Below are positions 8,660-18,281 of a stretch of DNA of 64,000 nucleotides, piece by piece. The notes below the pieces were generated by a model, which searched no databases, was not told where the DNA came from, and was given only the letters and a program-made list of their open reading frames with translations. Origin of the DNA: Corynebacterium minutissimum (GTDB taxonomy: Bacteria; Actinomycetota; Actinomycetes; Mycobacteriales; Mycobacteriaceae); assembly GCF_016889765.1 (NCBI RefSeq), contig NZ_CP069533.1, positions 372,001 through 436,000 on the forward strand, in the 5' to 3' direction. How positions within the stretch are numbered: position 1 is the first letter of the stretch; each line of letters begins with the position of its first letter. The position numbers and the translations under genes are program-made.

Positions 8660-9184
8660 TTACTCTGCAGACTCTTCGGCCTCCGCAGACTCGGACTCCT
8701 CGGCCTCAGCGGCCTCCTCCTCAGCCTTAGCGGCCTCAGCAGCAGCGGCCTCCTCGGCAGCCTTCTCAGCGGCAGCCTTAGCCTCGGCCTCTTCCTTGGC
8801 CTTACGCTTCTTCTCGGTGATGGCCTCGATGGTCGGGCCGTTGTTGGCCTCAGCCAGAGCAGCGTTGAAGAGATCCAGCTTGGATGGCTTCTCCTCAGCA
8901 ACCTTCAGGGTGCCCTCTGCGCCCGGCAGACCCTTGAACTTCTGCCAGTCACCGGTCACCTTGAGCAGAGCGAGAACCGGCTCGGTCGGCTGAGCGCCGA
9001 CGCCCAGCCAGTACTGTGCGCGCTCGGAATCGATCTGGATGAGGGACGGCTCCTGCTTCGGCTGGTAGATACCGATGTTCTCGATAGCCTTGCCGGAACG
9101 ACGGGTGCGTGCGTCAGCAACAATGACGCGGTACTCAGCGTTGCGGATCTTACCGATACGCTGCAGCTTAATCTTTACAGCCAT
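8660..9184 (-). CDS. rpsP: 30S ribosomal protein S16
   Basis: 174 residues. The first 80 or so are canonical S16 (MAVKIKLQRIGK, YRVIVADARTRRSGK, IENIGIYQP, RAQYWLGVGAQPTEPV). The rest is a long Lys/Ala/Glu extension of about 60 low-complexity residues, much longer than E. coli S16 (82 residues). Such tails are usual in actinobacteria and are probably solvent-exposed. GGAGCC precedes the ATG. In many bacteria rpsP heads the rimM-trmD operon. Here it is separated from them by the cupin-tetR pair reading the other way. Confidence 0.97.
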   Translation of the reverse strand: MAVKIKLQRIGKIRNAEYRVIVADARTRRSGKAIENIGIYQPKQEPSLIQIDSERAQYWLGVGAQPTEPVLALLKVTGDWQKFKGLPGAEGTLKVAEEKPSKLDLFNAALAEANNGPTIEAITEKKRKAKEEAEAKAAAEKAAEEAAAAEAAKAEEEAAEAEESESAEAEESAE

Positions 9185-9479
9185 GATTGGCTCCTTTTCT
9201 AGTCACCGGGCAGTGCAGACACGCGCCTTGGAATGGCGCGCCGGTTCAACCCTTGGATTTATCCTGCGCGTGACGTGCCGGCCGTCCGTAGGCGGTTGCG
9301 GCGTTACGCAGAAATGAAGTTGTCAGTGTTATCCACGCACAGTACGCGGACAACCCCACTAACTTTAGCGATACAGGTGGAAAATAGGAAATCCACCCTT
9401 TCGCCGCACTATTATGCCCCTCCCCGTGAAAGGGGTAGTCTGTAATGCGGTCAATTCGCTGCCACACATAGATCTTTTT
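9185..9479. other. 295-bp intergenic region, divergent promoters
   Basis: No convincing gene. It carries the promoters for rpsP (minus) and the acyltransferase (plus). One imperfect hairpin, GGTGGA...TCCACC (9376-9397), lies about 85 nt upstream of the acyltransferase. I see no RNA gene here. Confidence 0.6.
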
Positions 9480-11738
9480 ATGACTCAACAAGCCCCATCT
9501 AGATTCCGCTACCGCTACGACCTTGACGGTCTGCGTGGCATCGCGATCGCTTTGGTCGTGATCTACCACGTCTTCGTCGGCCGAGTGTCGGGTGGCGTGG
9601 ACGTCTTCCTGTTGCTGTCCGGTTACTTCTTCCTGGGTTCCCAGCTTCGCTACGCCGCACGCCCGAATGCCTCCCTCAACCCGTGGTGGCCCATCTGGCG
9701 AACGATTCGCCGCCTCGTCCCTTCCTTAGTGCTCGTTATCGGCGCCAGCTATGTCCTCGTTCGACTGTGCGCCCCGGAGCTCATGAACACCGAGCTCACA
9801 AAGCAAATTACGGCGACGGTCTTTTACTACCAGAACTGGGAGTTGGCACGCCAGAATGCCGACTATGCTGCGGCATCAGCGACGACGTCTCCCCTACAGC
9901 ACATGTGGTCCATGGCAGTACAGGGCCAGTTCTATCTCATCGGCATCCTGTTCGCCCTTGGTTTGGCGGCGTTCATGCGGCTTCGTCCGAAGAACACCGG
10001 ACTTACTCCCCAGCGTTTCCCCACCGTTAATTCAATTGCTGGCCCCATTCTTATTGTGGTCACCATCGCGTCCTTCGCCTATGCCAGCCGTGACGGCCTT
10101 TTCGGCACCCCGGAGAACTACTACTCCACGTGGTCGCGCGCGTGGGAACTCACCTTAGGTGCTGTGCTCGTAATCTATGGCTCGCGCCTGCAGATGCCGC
10201 AGCGCCTGTCCAACATCGCCACTGCTGTGGGTTTGGTTGCCCTGGCCTGCACGGGCCTTGTCATCTCCGATACTTTGGCTTTCCCCGGCCCGCTGTCACT
10301 GCTGCCGATTGGCGGCGCTGTCCTCATCATCATCGGCTCCGGTGGTTCTCTCTCCCGAGTACTGACCGCCCGTATCTCCCGCTGGCTGGGTGACATTGCT
10401 TACCCACTCTATCTGTGGCACTGGCCCCTGCTCATTATCTTTACGGTAGCTCTGGGTCTGGAAACTCCTCCATGGTGGCTGGGCGTCATCATCATCGCGG
10501 TGTCGCTGGGGCTAGCGGATCTGACTCATCGATTCGTCGAGAAGCCCCTGCGTCAGCACCGCAAACGCCCGCTTGCCGACGACCTCCCGGTCCAGCGTGG
10601 CCTCGCTGACCTGCGGACCCGAAAAGGCGCTGCTCGCGGAGTTGGCGGTGTCGTGGTAGCCGCCTGCACCGTGGCGCTCGTGGCTATTCAGCCACTGTGG
10701 GCACGTACTTTGGACGAGGCCAATGCTGAGGTGCTGGATCCGGCGCTCTACCCAGGAGCAACCACCTTCCCCTATGGCATCACGCCTCCCGATAACGTCG
10801 AATTTAAGCCTGACCCCATCCTGGCGCGCGGTATTACCCCGCCGGTGGCGGATAACTGGTGCTTCATTCCGGAAGGCCAGCCCACGGACTTCTTCTTCGA
10901 AACCCGCAGAGACGGCGAAACTCCATGTGTCTTTGGCGATATGGATTCCGATGTCGAAGTGTTCCTGGTAGGCGGTTCACACGCCGAGCAGTACTCCTCT
11001 GCTTTGGATTACTTGGGCCGTGAGATGGGCTTTAAGCTTGTCCCGCTCACCCGCGTGGGCTGCCCGCTGGAGTTGGGCGATGAGCTCTCAGTGAAGCCCG
11101 AATGCGCGGAATGGAGCAAACATGCAGTGCAGCGCATCATCGATGCCGACCCAGCCTTGGTGGTGTCGAACTCTACCCGTCCGGGTCAGCCCTTCGGCCA
11201 CGGCCCTGACGCGGTCCCGCCAGGCTACAAAGCTTTTTGGGACGAGCTGGCCAAGCACGAGATTCCTTTCGTAGGCTTCCGCGATAACCCGTGGGGTTTT
11301 GACGATGAAGGCAACGGCCTAGAGTTTGATGAATGCTACGTTGCTACCAAGGATGCCCTGGGCTGTGGCATGCGCTTCGAGGAGGTCTACGAGAGCTACG
11401 ATCCTGGTGCCGCAGTGTTGTCCCAGTACCAGAACATGCTGGCTGTGGACACCTCCAAGTGGTTCTGCAACGATGCTGGTGACTGCCCCGTTGTCATCGG
11501 CAACGTGATGGTCTACCGCGATATGCACCACTTCACGAAGGCCTTCGCGGACTCCATGATTCCGCTCATCCGTGACATCATCACGCCGATTCTCAACGGT
11601 GAAACGGTACAGCAAGAAGCCCCGGAGATTCCGGCGCAAGCAGCAGCCGCCGATTCACAGCAGTCCACTCCTGCGCCCACCTCAACGCGCAATCAGCCTG
11701 TCCCCTACCCTGCCTTCCCTGCCGGCAAGGCCATCTAG
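9480..11738 (+). CDS. Membrane acyltransferase (acyltransferase-3 family) with extracytoplasmic SGNH-like domain
   Basis: 752 residues from ATG 9480; the upstream in-frame ATG at 9414 would add an unlikely 22-residue leader. The first 390 or so residues carry the acyltransferase-3 signature near the N-terminus (DLDGLRGIAIALVVIYHV), about ten membrane segments, and a conserved YPLYLWHWPLL. After a further membrane segment (about 405-425) comes an extracytoplasmic domain. It contains VFLVGGSHAEQYSSAL (SGNH block I with nucleophile Ser) and a late DMHHFT (Asp/His pair). The C-terminus is Pro/Ala/Ser-rich. Enzymes of this build O-acylate cell-envelope glycans or lipids. In corynebacteria TmaT, which acetylates trehalose monomycolate, belongs to this class, but I cannot say that this gene is tmaT. 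Confidence 0.9.
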   Translation: MTQQAPSRFRYRYDLDGLRGIAIALVVIYHVFVGRVSGGVDVFLLLSGYFFLGSQLRYAARPNASLNPWWPIWRTIRRLVPSLVLVIGASYVLVRLCAPELMNTELTKQITATVFYYQNWELARQNADYAAASATTSPLQHMWSMAVQGQFYLIGILFALGLAAFMRLRPKNTGLTPQRFPTVNSIAGPILIVVTIASFAYASRDGLFGTPENYYSTWSRAWELTLGAVLVIYGSRLQMPQRLSNIATAVGLVALACTGLVISDTLAFPGPLSLLPIGGAVLIIIGSGGSLSRVLTARISRWLGDIAYPLYLWHWPLLIIFTVALGLETPPWWLGVIIIAVSLGLADLTHRFVEKPLRQHRKRPLADDLPVQRGLADLRTRKGAARGVGGVVVAACTVALVAIQPLWARTLDEANAEVLDPALYPGATTFPYGITPPDNVEFKPDPILARGITPPVADNWCFIPEGQPTDFFFETRRDGETPCVFGDMDSDVEVFLVGGSHAEQYSSALDYLGREMGFKLVPLTRVGCPLELGDELSVKPECAEWSKHAVQRIIDADPALVVSNSTRPGQPFGHGPDAVPPGYKAFWDELAKHEIPFVGFRDNPWGFDDEGNGLEFDECYVATKDALGCGMRFEEVYESYDPGAAVLSQYQNMLAVDTSKWFCNDAGDCPVVIGNVMVYRDMHHFTKAFADSMIPLIRDIITPILNGETVQQEAPEIPAQAAAADSQQSTPAPTSTRNQPVPYPAFPAGKAI

Positions 11739-11748
11739 TAGTCCCCCG

Positions 11749-12882
<1,134 letters not shown>

Positions 12883-12912
12883 AGTGAGGACCTTTCCACG
12901 CGAGAACAGTTT

Positions 12913-12932
12913 TATCCAACTTTAGTCGGATA
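12913..12932. promoter_or_regulatory. 20-bp imperfect inverted repeat upstream of the radical SAM gene
   Basis: TATCCAAC-TTTA-GTCGGATA, one mismatch (a G:U pair as RNA), in the 71 bp between ffh and the radical SAM gene. It lies about 30 bp before the GTG. It may be an operator or a weak A/T-rich ffh terminator. The absence of a T-tract favours an operator. Confidence 0.4.
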
Positions 12933-12953
12933 TATTGCTGCCTGGGAAATCGC

Positions 12954-14561
12954 CTACTTCTTCTTTCCCTGACCGAAGTCGAGGTTGTTGAGGTCGATAT
13001 TCTCCATGCCCTTCGGCATCTTCATATCGCTGAGGTCCGGCATTCCGCCGCCCATCTGCTCTTGGAGCTTCTGCAGCTCCTGCATCGACGGCATTCCGCC
13101 GCCCATTCCCGGCATGCCGCCACCGCCGCCACGGCGCTTCGGCGGCTTGCGCTTGCCGTTCTTGCCCTTGCGGCCCTTCGGCTTCTTCTTCGTCGCCGAG
13201 CGCCCACCACCCATGCCTGGCATGCCGAAGCGGCCGGCCATCTGGTTCATCATCTTCTTCGCTTCGTTGAAGCGCTCGATGAGCTGGTTGACATCGGAGA
13301 CAGCCACGCCAGAACCGTTAGCGATGCGCTTGCGACGCGAGGCGTTGAGGATCTTCGGATCTTCACGCTCCTGCGGGGTCATACCGCGAATGATGGCCTG
13401 AATTCGGTCGAGTTGCTTTTCATCGACCATGTCGGCGATCTGGTTCATCTTGTTGCCGCCCGGCATCATCTTGAGCAGGTTGCCCATCGGCCCCAGATTG
13501 CGCACCATCAGCATCATGTCCAAGAAGTCATTGAGCGTCATCTCGCCAGAGCTCATCTTCTTGGCGGCTTCTTCCGCCTTGGACTGATCCAGCTTGGATT
13601 CCGCCTGCTCAATAAGTGTGAGCAGGTCACCCATGCCCAGGATGCGGCTTGACATGCGCTCCGGGTGGAAGACGTCGAAATCATCGAGCTTCTCACCCGT
13701 CGACGCAAACATGATGGGCTTGCCCGTTACCTCACGAATGGAGAGTGCGGCACCACCGCGGGCGTCGCCATCCAGCTTGGTCAGGACGACGCCGGTGAAA
13801 TCCACGCCATCGCGGAAAGCCTCGGCTGTCTGGACGGCGTCCTGACCGATCATCGAGTCGATGACGAACAGGACTTCGTGGGGGTTGACGGCGTCACGGA
13901 TGTTGCGGGCCTGCGTCATCAAGGTTTCATCGATGCCGAGGCGGCCGGCAGTATCGATGATGACGATGTCGTGCTGCGTGCGCTTGGCTTCTTCAATACC
14001 GCGCTTGGCGACGTCCACCGGATCACCGTGCGACGTACCCATCTCATGCTCGTGGGAATCGAGGGAGGTACCCGGATCCGGGGCGTAGACATCGACGCCT
14101 GCGCGCTCACCGACGATCTGCAGCTGCTGAACCGCGCCCGGGCGCTGAAGGTCGCACGCCACCAGCATCGGAGTGTGGCCCTTGGACGCCAAGTGCTTGG
14201 AAAGCTTACCTGCCAGGGTGGTCTTACCTGCACCCTGGAGGCCGGCAAGCATGATGACCGTCGGAGGATTCTTTGCCAAGTTCAGGCGGCGGGTCTCGCC
14301 ACCGAGAATCTCGATGAGCTCCTCGTTGACAATCTTGACCACCTGCTGCGCCGGGTTCAGTGCCTCAGAAACCTCAGCGCCGGCGGCGCGCTCCTTGATG
14401 CGCTTGATGAAGCCGCGAACGACGGTCAGCGAGACGTCGGCCTCCAGCAGCGCGAGGCGGATCTCGCGCGCGGTGGCATTAATGTCTGCCTCGGTCAGTT
14501 TGCCCTTGCCGCGCAGGCCTGACAGGGCTGATTGCAAGCGGTCAGACAAAGACTCAAACAC
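12954..14561 (-). CDS. ffh: Signal recognition particle protein Ffh (SRP54)
   Basis: 535 residues from the GTG at 14561, which has GAGGGAG nine bases upstream and gives the family start (V/M)FESLSDRL. A TTG at 14579 is the alternative. N domain, then the GTPase G domain: G1 GLQGAGKTT, DTAGRLG, TKLDGDARGG. A Met-rich M domain follows (about 330-470). The tail is unusually rich in Gly/Met and Lys/Arg (GMPGMGGG, PKGRKGKNGKR). Ffh with 4.5S RNA delivers signal-anchor proteins to FtsY and the Sec translocon. The last gene downstream of glnK-glnD; 48 nt separate it from glnD. Confidence 0.97.
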   Translation of the reverse strand: MFESLSDRLQSALSGLRGKGKLTEADINATAREIRLALLEADVSLTVVRGFIKRIKERAAGAEVSEALNPAQQVVKIVNEELIEILGGETRRLNLAKNPPTVIMLAGLQGAGKTTLAGKLSKHLASKGHTPMLVACDLQRPGAVQQLQIVGERAGVDVYAPDPGTSLDSHEHEMGTSHGDPVDVAKRGIEEAKRTQHDIVIIDTAGRLGIDETLMTQARNIRDAVNPHEVLFVIDSMIGQDAVQTAEAFRDGVDFTGVVLTKLDGDARGGAALSIREVTGKPIMFASTGEKLDDFDVFHPERMSSRILGMGDLLTLIEQAESKLDQSKAEEAAKKMSSGEMTLNDFLDMMLMVRNLGPMGNLLKMMPGGNKMNQIADMVDEKQLDRIQAIIRGMTPQEREDPKILNASRRKRIANGSGVAVSDVNQLIERFNEAKKMMNQMAGRFGMPGMGGGRSATKKKPKGRKGKNGKRKPPKRRGGGGGMPGMGGGMPSMQELQKLQEQMGGGMPDLSDMKMPKGMENIDLNNLDFGQGKKK

Positions 14562-14609
14562 GTCGGAGTGCTCCCTCAACTATCGTCGATAATTTTTAAC
14601 TCCCCCAGC

Positions 14610-16709
14610 TTAGCCGTTGACCAGTGCTTGGGTCACATTCCGGACCAGCGCCGCGCGGGGAATGTCCTCACTCGGAAGCGCATGAAGCACCATCGTGGAG
14701 CCCGGCGTGGTTGTCGACAGCCACTCGCAATCAGGCAACAGCGACAGCACATGACCGAGGGTGCCGGTGTAATCGTCGATGCGGATCTCGAAGATTCCTC
14801 CAGTCCACATGGCGGTTGCGGGCCCTGGGACAAACGGCGGCAGCACGGAGTGGGTTCCTGATTTATAGGCCTGGATAAGGCGCTGCTCGTCCGAAACCAG
14901 GTCGATGCTGCCCTGCAGGGCACGCACATCGAATTCGCCGGCATAGCCTTCCGAGGTGCGCACGAGACGTGACGACACAATGAACCATCCGAAGGCCGCG
15001 ATGAGCGCAAGCGCTCGCACGGCTTCGCGTTGATAGTTTCCGCGCCACACCACGGTAAAGATGTCGTCTTCTGGGTTGTACCGCAACCCCATGTCCCGGT
15101 CGGCGGCCACCCAGGGTTTCGTCGGGCGCAGAGATTCGAGCTGCTCAAAGGCGCGGCGACTGACCGTCTCAATGCCGCGAGCCAAGCGCGGATTCCACAC
15201 CCCTGGCCCCGTTGATTCCGCATCCGCCTGCGCCAGCGCGACGAGGAGTGCAAGGGTCAGGTAGTCGTAGCGCACAGCTTCAAGGAGCTCGTCACGGGCA
15301 GTGTCCGATTCTGGGTCCGTGCGCGAAACGATACGTGCAAGCGTTGTGTGCTCCGCCACGACGGTTTGCACTCGCGACCGGTCCGCAAGGTCAAGACGTA
15401 GCTTCGCGGCCGCCCGGGCCACCATTTCCGCACCTACCACCGAGTGTGGGCGGCCGAAGCCTTTACCAATATCGTGATAGAGCCCTGCCAGCAACAACAA
15501 GTCGGGCCGTGCGACGGAGGTGCGTGCATCGGCACAACGGGCCACGGTAAGAATCGAGTGATAGTCCACGGTGTGCGCATGCGTGCGTTCCCGCGGTAGG
15601 AGCCCCCGAATATGCGCCCACTCGGGGACGATCCTCTCCCACAAACCGTGTGCCTCCATCTCTTGGATAAGACGAGGTGTGTGCACGGGTGAGGACAGCA
15701 GGGCGAAGAAGGAATCTGTCGCCGCGGCTGTCCACCGCTCGGGAAGCGCGGGGAGTTCGCGAAGCTGCTCCCAAACTTTGTCAGCCACTGGTCGGCCCGA
15801 CCGCGCTGAGGCAGCCGCCACGCGCAGCAACAGCCATGGTTCGGTCAAGTCAGCGGTGCGGGCAAGGTGGATTTCACCGCCGGCATCAACGACGCCAATA
15901 TCCAACGGTTTGCGGGAGCGGCTAGGGCTGCGCTTGGCGACGACCCCTCGTGCCGTCGCCAGCGCCCTCTCCATAGCCTTATCCACCGCTAAAGCGGCCG
16001 TCACCACAGCGGAGGACAACTCATAACGGTCGGCAAAGCCTAACTGCTGCGCAATTTCGGCGGCGAACTCGGGATCGAGTACGTCGCGGTGGCGGCGGGC
16101 GGTGACGTGGAGGAGCGTGCGGACGTCGAGAAGCAAGGCCCTTTCGGCCTCCAGAGGGGGAACGTCCGCAAGGTTGCCAAGGGCCAAAGCTCGAAGGAAC
16201 TGGATATCACGCAATCCCCCACGGCCGTTCTTGATGTCCGGGTGGGTCATCGTGGCGAGAGTGCCGGAGCGGCGCCAGCGCGCGATGGCGATATCAACAA
16301 AAGCATCAAAATTGCGCTGCAGGAGGCGGCGCCACGTGGCATAAACCTGGGCCCGGGTGGAATCGACAAGCTGCTTATCCCCCGCAACGAATGCGAGGTC
16401 TAGCTGGGCAAAACCCGCCGCGGGGTCAGAGCCGGCGATAGCGGCGAATTCACTCGGGGTGCGCACCGCGTAATCGAGTCGGTACTTGGCATCCCAAATG
16501 GGATACCATACTACTGAAACGACGTCGTCGGACAGCGTCGTCCCCTCCGGGTGCAGGAGGATAAGGTCAAGGTCCGAAAACGGTGTCATAGCGCGGCGGG
16601 CAAAAGACCCGGTGGCCGCTAAGGCACAGCCTGGTGGTAGGACAAGGGACTGCGTGAGACGGTTGGCTGCCGCGAAGGCCTCCTCACGCAGTTCTGCGGC
16701 AGTAGGCAA
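14610..16709 (-). CDS. glnD: [Protein-PII] nucleotidyltransferase GlnD
   Basis: 699 residues, close to the C. glutamicum enzyme. The nucleotidyltransferase domain has GSFARRAMTPFSDLDLILL (G-S...D-x-D), the HD domain has LYHDIGKGFGRPHSVVGAE, and the C-terminal third has two ACT-like glutamine sensors. In corynebacteria GlnD adenylylates GlnK at Tyr51 under nitrogen limitation, rather than uridylylating it. The TTG start comes three bases after the glnK stop with no clear ribosome binding site, so translation is probably coupled to glnK. Confidence 0.95.
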   Translation of the reverse strand: MPTAAELREEAFAAANRLTQSLVLPPGCALAATGSFARRAMTPFSDLDLILLHPEGTTLSDDVVSVVWYPIWDAKYRLDYAVRTPSEFAAIAGSDPAAGFAQLDLAFVAGDKQLVDSTRAQVYATWRRLLQRNFDAFVDIAIARWRRSGTLATMTHPDIKNGRGGLRDIQFLRALALGNLADVPPLEAERALLLDVRTLLHVTARRHRDVLDPEFAAEIAQQLGFADRYELSSAVVTAALAVDKAMERALATARGVVAKRSPSRSRKPLDIGVVDAGGEIHLARTADLTEPWLLLRVAAASARSGRPVADKVWEQLRELPALPERWTAAATDSFFALLSSPVHTPRLIQEMEAHGLWERIVPEWAHIRGLLPRERTHAHTVDYHSILTVARCADARTSVARPDLLLLAGLYHDIGKGFGRPHSVVGAEMVARAAAKLRLDLADRSRVQTVVAEHTTLARIVSRTDPESDTARDELLEAVRYDYLTLALLVALAQADAESTGPGVWNPRLARGIETVSRRAFEQLESLRPTKPWVAADRDMGLRYNPEDDIFTVVWRGNYQREAVRALALIAAFGWFIVSSRLVRTSEGYAGEFDVRALQGSIDLVSDEQRLIQAYKSGTHSVLPPFVPGPATAMWTGGIFEIRIDDYTGTLGHVLSLLPDCEWLSTTTPGSTMVLHALPSEDIPRAALVRNVTQALVNG

Positions 16710-16712
16710 GGT

Positions 16713-17051
16713 CTACAGGGCCGACTCGCCGCGCTCGCCGGTGCGCACGCGGATGATGTCCTCGACCGGGGTGATCCAAATCTTGCCGTCCCCAATCTTG
16801 CCGGTGTAGGCGGCATCAACGACAGCGGAGATAATCTCTTCTGTTTGGTCATCCGAGGTGACGATCTCCAGCTTGACCTTGGGCACGAAATCCGTGGCGT
16901 ATTCGGCGCCGCGGTAGACCTCGCTGTGGCCGCGCTGCTGGCCGAAACCTTGGGTCTCAGTAACGGTGAGACCGTGGACGTTGTGCTGTTCGAGGGCCTC
17001 GCGGATATCTGGCAGCGTGAACGGCTTGACGATGGCAGTGATGAGCTTCAT
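16713..17051 (-). CDS. glnK: PII nitrogen-signal protein GlnK
   Basis: 112 residues from ATG 17051 (AGGAT eight bases upstream). Longer in-frame starts up to 17108 run into mnhG and are not family-like. Modified Tyr51 lies in RGAEYATDF on the T-loop, and the ATP-binding signature is GKIGDGKIWI. GlnK normally docks on AmtB and, when modified, binds the repressor AmtR. Here the neighbour upstream is mnhG, with only 19 nt between its stop and this start, so glnK is read as part of the antiporter operon unless a promoter lies inside mnhG. A weak AmtR-like TATAG...GATAG arrangement lies just upstream, but it does not match the consensus well. Confidence 0.96.
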   Translation of the reverse strand: MKLITAIVKPFTLPDIREALEQHNVHGLTVTETQGFGQQRGHSEVYRGAEYATDFVPKVKLEIVTSDDQTEEIISAVVDAAYTGKIGDGKIWITPVEDIIRVRTGERGESAL

Positions 17052-17070
17052 GTGTTTAATCCTATCCTGT

Positions 17071-17439
17071 CTATACGTCCTCGTCGCTGGCCTCAACTGT
17101 GCCAGCACGCTTATGCATACGCTTGGCGTACTTGACGTCCGTGACCGTCACGCCGTAGATGGAGCGGCCCATGTAGTACGAACCCACCGAACCGATGATC
17201 CACACGCCGAAGCAGGCGATGAGAACGCGAACCAGTGACCACAGGGAGAACCCGTTCTCGGAGAAATCCACGATGAGCTTCGCTAGGAGCAACAGCGGCA
17301 CGGCCAACCCCACGGTGGGGCCCAGCAGGTTGACTCGAGTCAGGGCATCGGGGGCGCGCCACAGGGCGATAACCGTAGCAATCACCAGAATGGTGGCCAG
17401 TACCAACAACACGCTGGCAATGATTTCTGCAATGGTCAT
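17071..17439 (-). CDS. mnhG: Mrp-type Na+/H+ antiporter subunit G
   Basis: 122 residues, three membrane segments, with the MnhG/PhaG signature WRAPDALTRVNLLGPTVGLAVP near residue 27. It ends in a charged cytoplasmic tail (KYAKRMHKRAGTVEASDEDV). Last antiporter subunit, followed 19 nt later by glnK. It starts three bases after the mnhF stop. Confidence 0.93.
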   Translation of the reverse strand: MTIAEIIASVLLVLATILVIATVIALWRAPDALTRVNLLGPTVGLAVPLLLLAKLIVDFSENGFSLWSLVRVLIACFGVWIIGSVGSYYMGRSIYGVTVTDVKYAKRMHKRAGTVEASDEDV

Positions 17440-17442
17440 GGT

Positions 17443-17733
17443 CTACCTCCTGCCCTTCGAAATGATACGGGCCATGGACAACGTAGGCAGCACACCGGCG
17501 GCAATGCCCGCAAGCATGGCGATGTCATACACGATGGAGGCGTGGTTCGTCATGGCCCAGGCCAAGTACATGCACATCATGCCGTAAAAGACCATGTCAC
17601 TCATCACGGTGCGGGTAAGCTCATCGCGCGAACGCAGCGCGAGGCCCAGTGCAGCACACACGCATGCGCACATGATGAAGACGCATACGAAGACCACCCA
17701 TTGAAAGGCGCTGAAAGAGGAAAAATCGATCAT
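17443..17733 (-). CDS. mnhF: Mrp-type Na+/H+ antiporter subunit F
   Basis: 96 residues, three membrane segments (about 10-32, 45-62, 65-85), with the typical DELTRTVMSDMVFYG stretch after the first helix. Its start overlaps the mnhE stop by four nt (ATGA), so it is coupled within the operon. Confidence 0.92.
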   Translation of the reverse strand: MIDFSSFSAFQWVVFVCVFIMCACVCAALGLALRSRDELTRTVMSDMVFYGMMCMYLAWAMTNHASIVYDIAMLAGIAAGVLPTLSMARIISKGRR

Positions 17734-18281
17734 TTCTTGTCTTCCTTTCGGGCTTTGCTCGGCACGCTGCGGCGCCGCGGCCGGACAGGGCGCTTGTCCA
17801 CCTCGTGGGCGGCCAGCGGCGTGTCATCGGTCTGCGCGATATCCGGGGCACGCATATGCCGGCCCAGGGTATCGAGGGGGTACTCGTAGAAAGTTTCCGC
17901 CAGGTCCGTGGTCGGCCCCTGGCCGGGCACGCCATAATCGGTGCCCTTAACATGAGGGGCAAGGCGCTCCTCCATGTGCGCGAGATCTGCCATGACGCTG
18001 GCGGGATCATCGCCCATGACTGCCTGCACGAGCACAATGCGCGGCAAGCCCTCCCGCACTGGCTCGCGCAGGCCCAACGAGAGGGTGCCCGGCGTCGCTG
18101 TGATGGAAGAGGTAAACCAGAAGATTTCCCACGCGCCCGTTATCCGCAACGGATAGCGCACGACGACGGGATTGTAGTTGTTCTGCGGCTTGAAGGACTC
18201 GAGGGCGAGCGAAAAGCCAGCCACGAAAATCTCCTTGATGAGCCACACTGCGTAGACCACAGAGTTCATAGCGGTCTTCAT
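17730..18281 (-). CDS. mnhE: Mrp-type Na+/H+ antiporter subunit E
   Basis: 183 residues. An N-terminal hydrophobic part (YAVWLIKEIFVAGFSLALE) is followed by the conserved cytoplasmic domain: NPVVVRYPLRI, TSSITATPGTLSLGL (the ITLTPGT family motif), and ERLAPHVKG. The C-terminus is extended by about 40 charged residues (RPVRPRRRSVPSKARKEDKK), probably cytoplasmic. It starts immediately after the mnhD stop. Confidence 0.92.
   Translation of the reverse strand: MKTAMNSVVYAVWLIKEIFVAGFSLALESFKPQNNYNPVVVRYPLRITGAWEIFWFTSSITATPGTLSLGLREPVREGLPRIVLVQAVMGDDPASVMADLAHMEERLAPHVKGTDYGVPGQGPTTDLAETFYEYPLDTLGRHMRAPDIAQTDDTPLAAHEVDKRPVRPRRRSVPSKARKEDKK

Noticed and set aside
12913..12932. Intrinsic terminator for ffh
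   Set aside because: Short A/T-rich stem and no uridine run directly after it; kept as an inverted repeat of undecided role.
17052..17080. AmtR box before glnK
   Set aside because: TATAG...GATAG only partly fits CTAT-N6-ATAG. Too weak to annotate; the gdhA upstream CTATCATTCG element likewise matches only one half.
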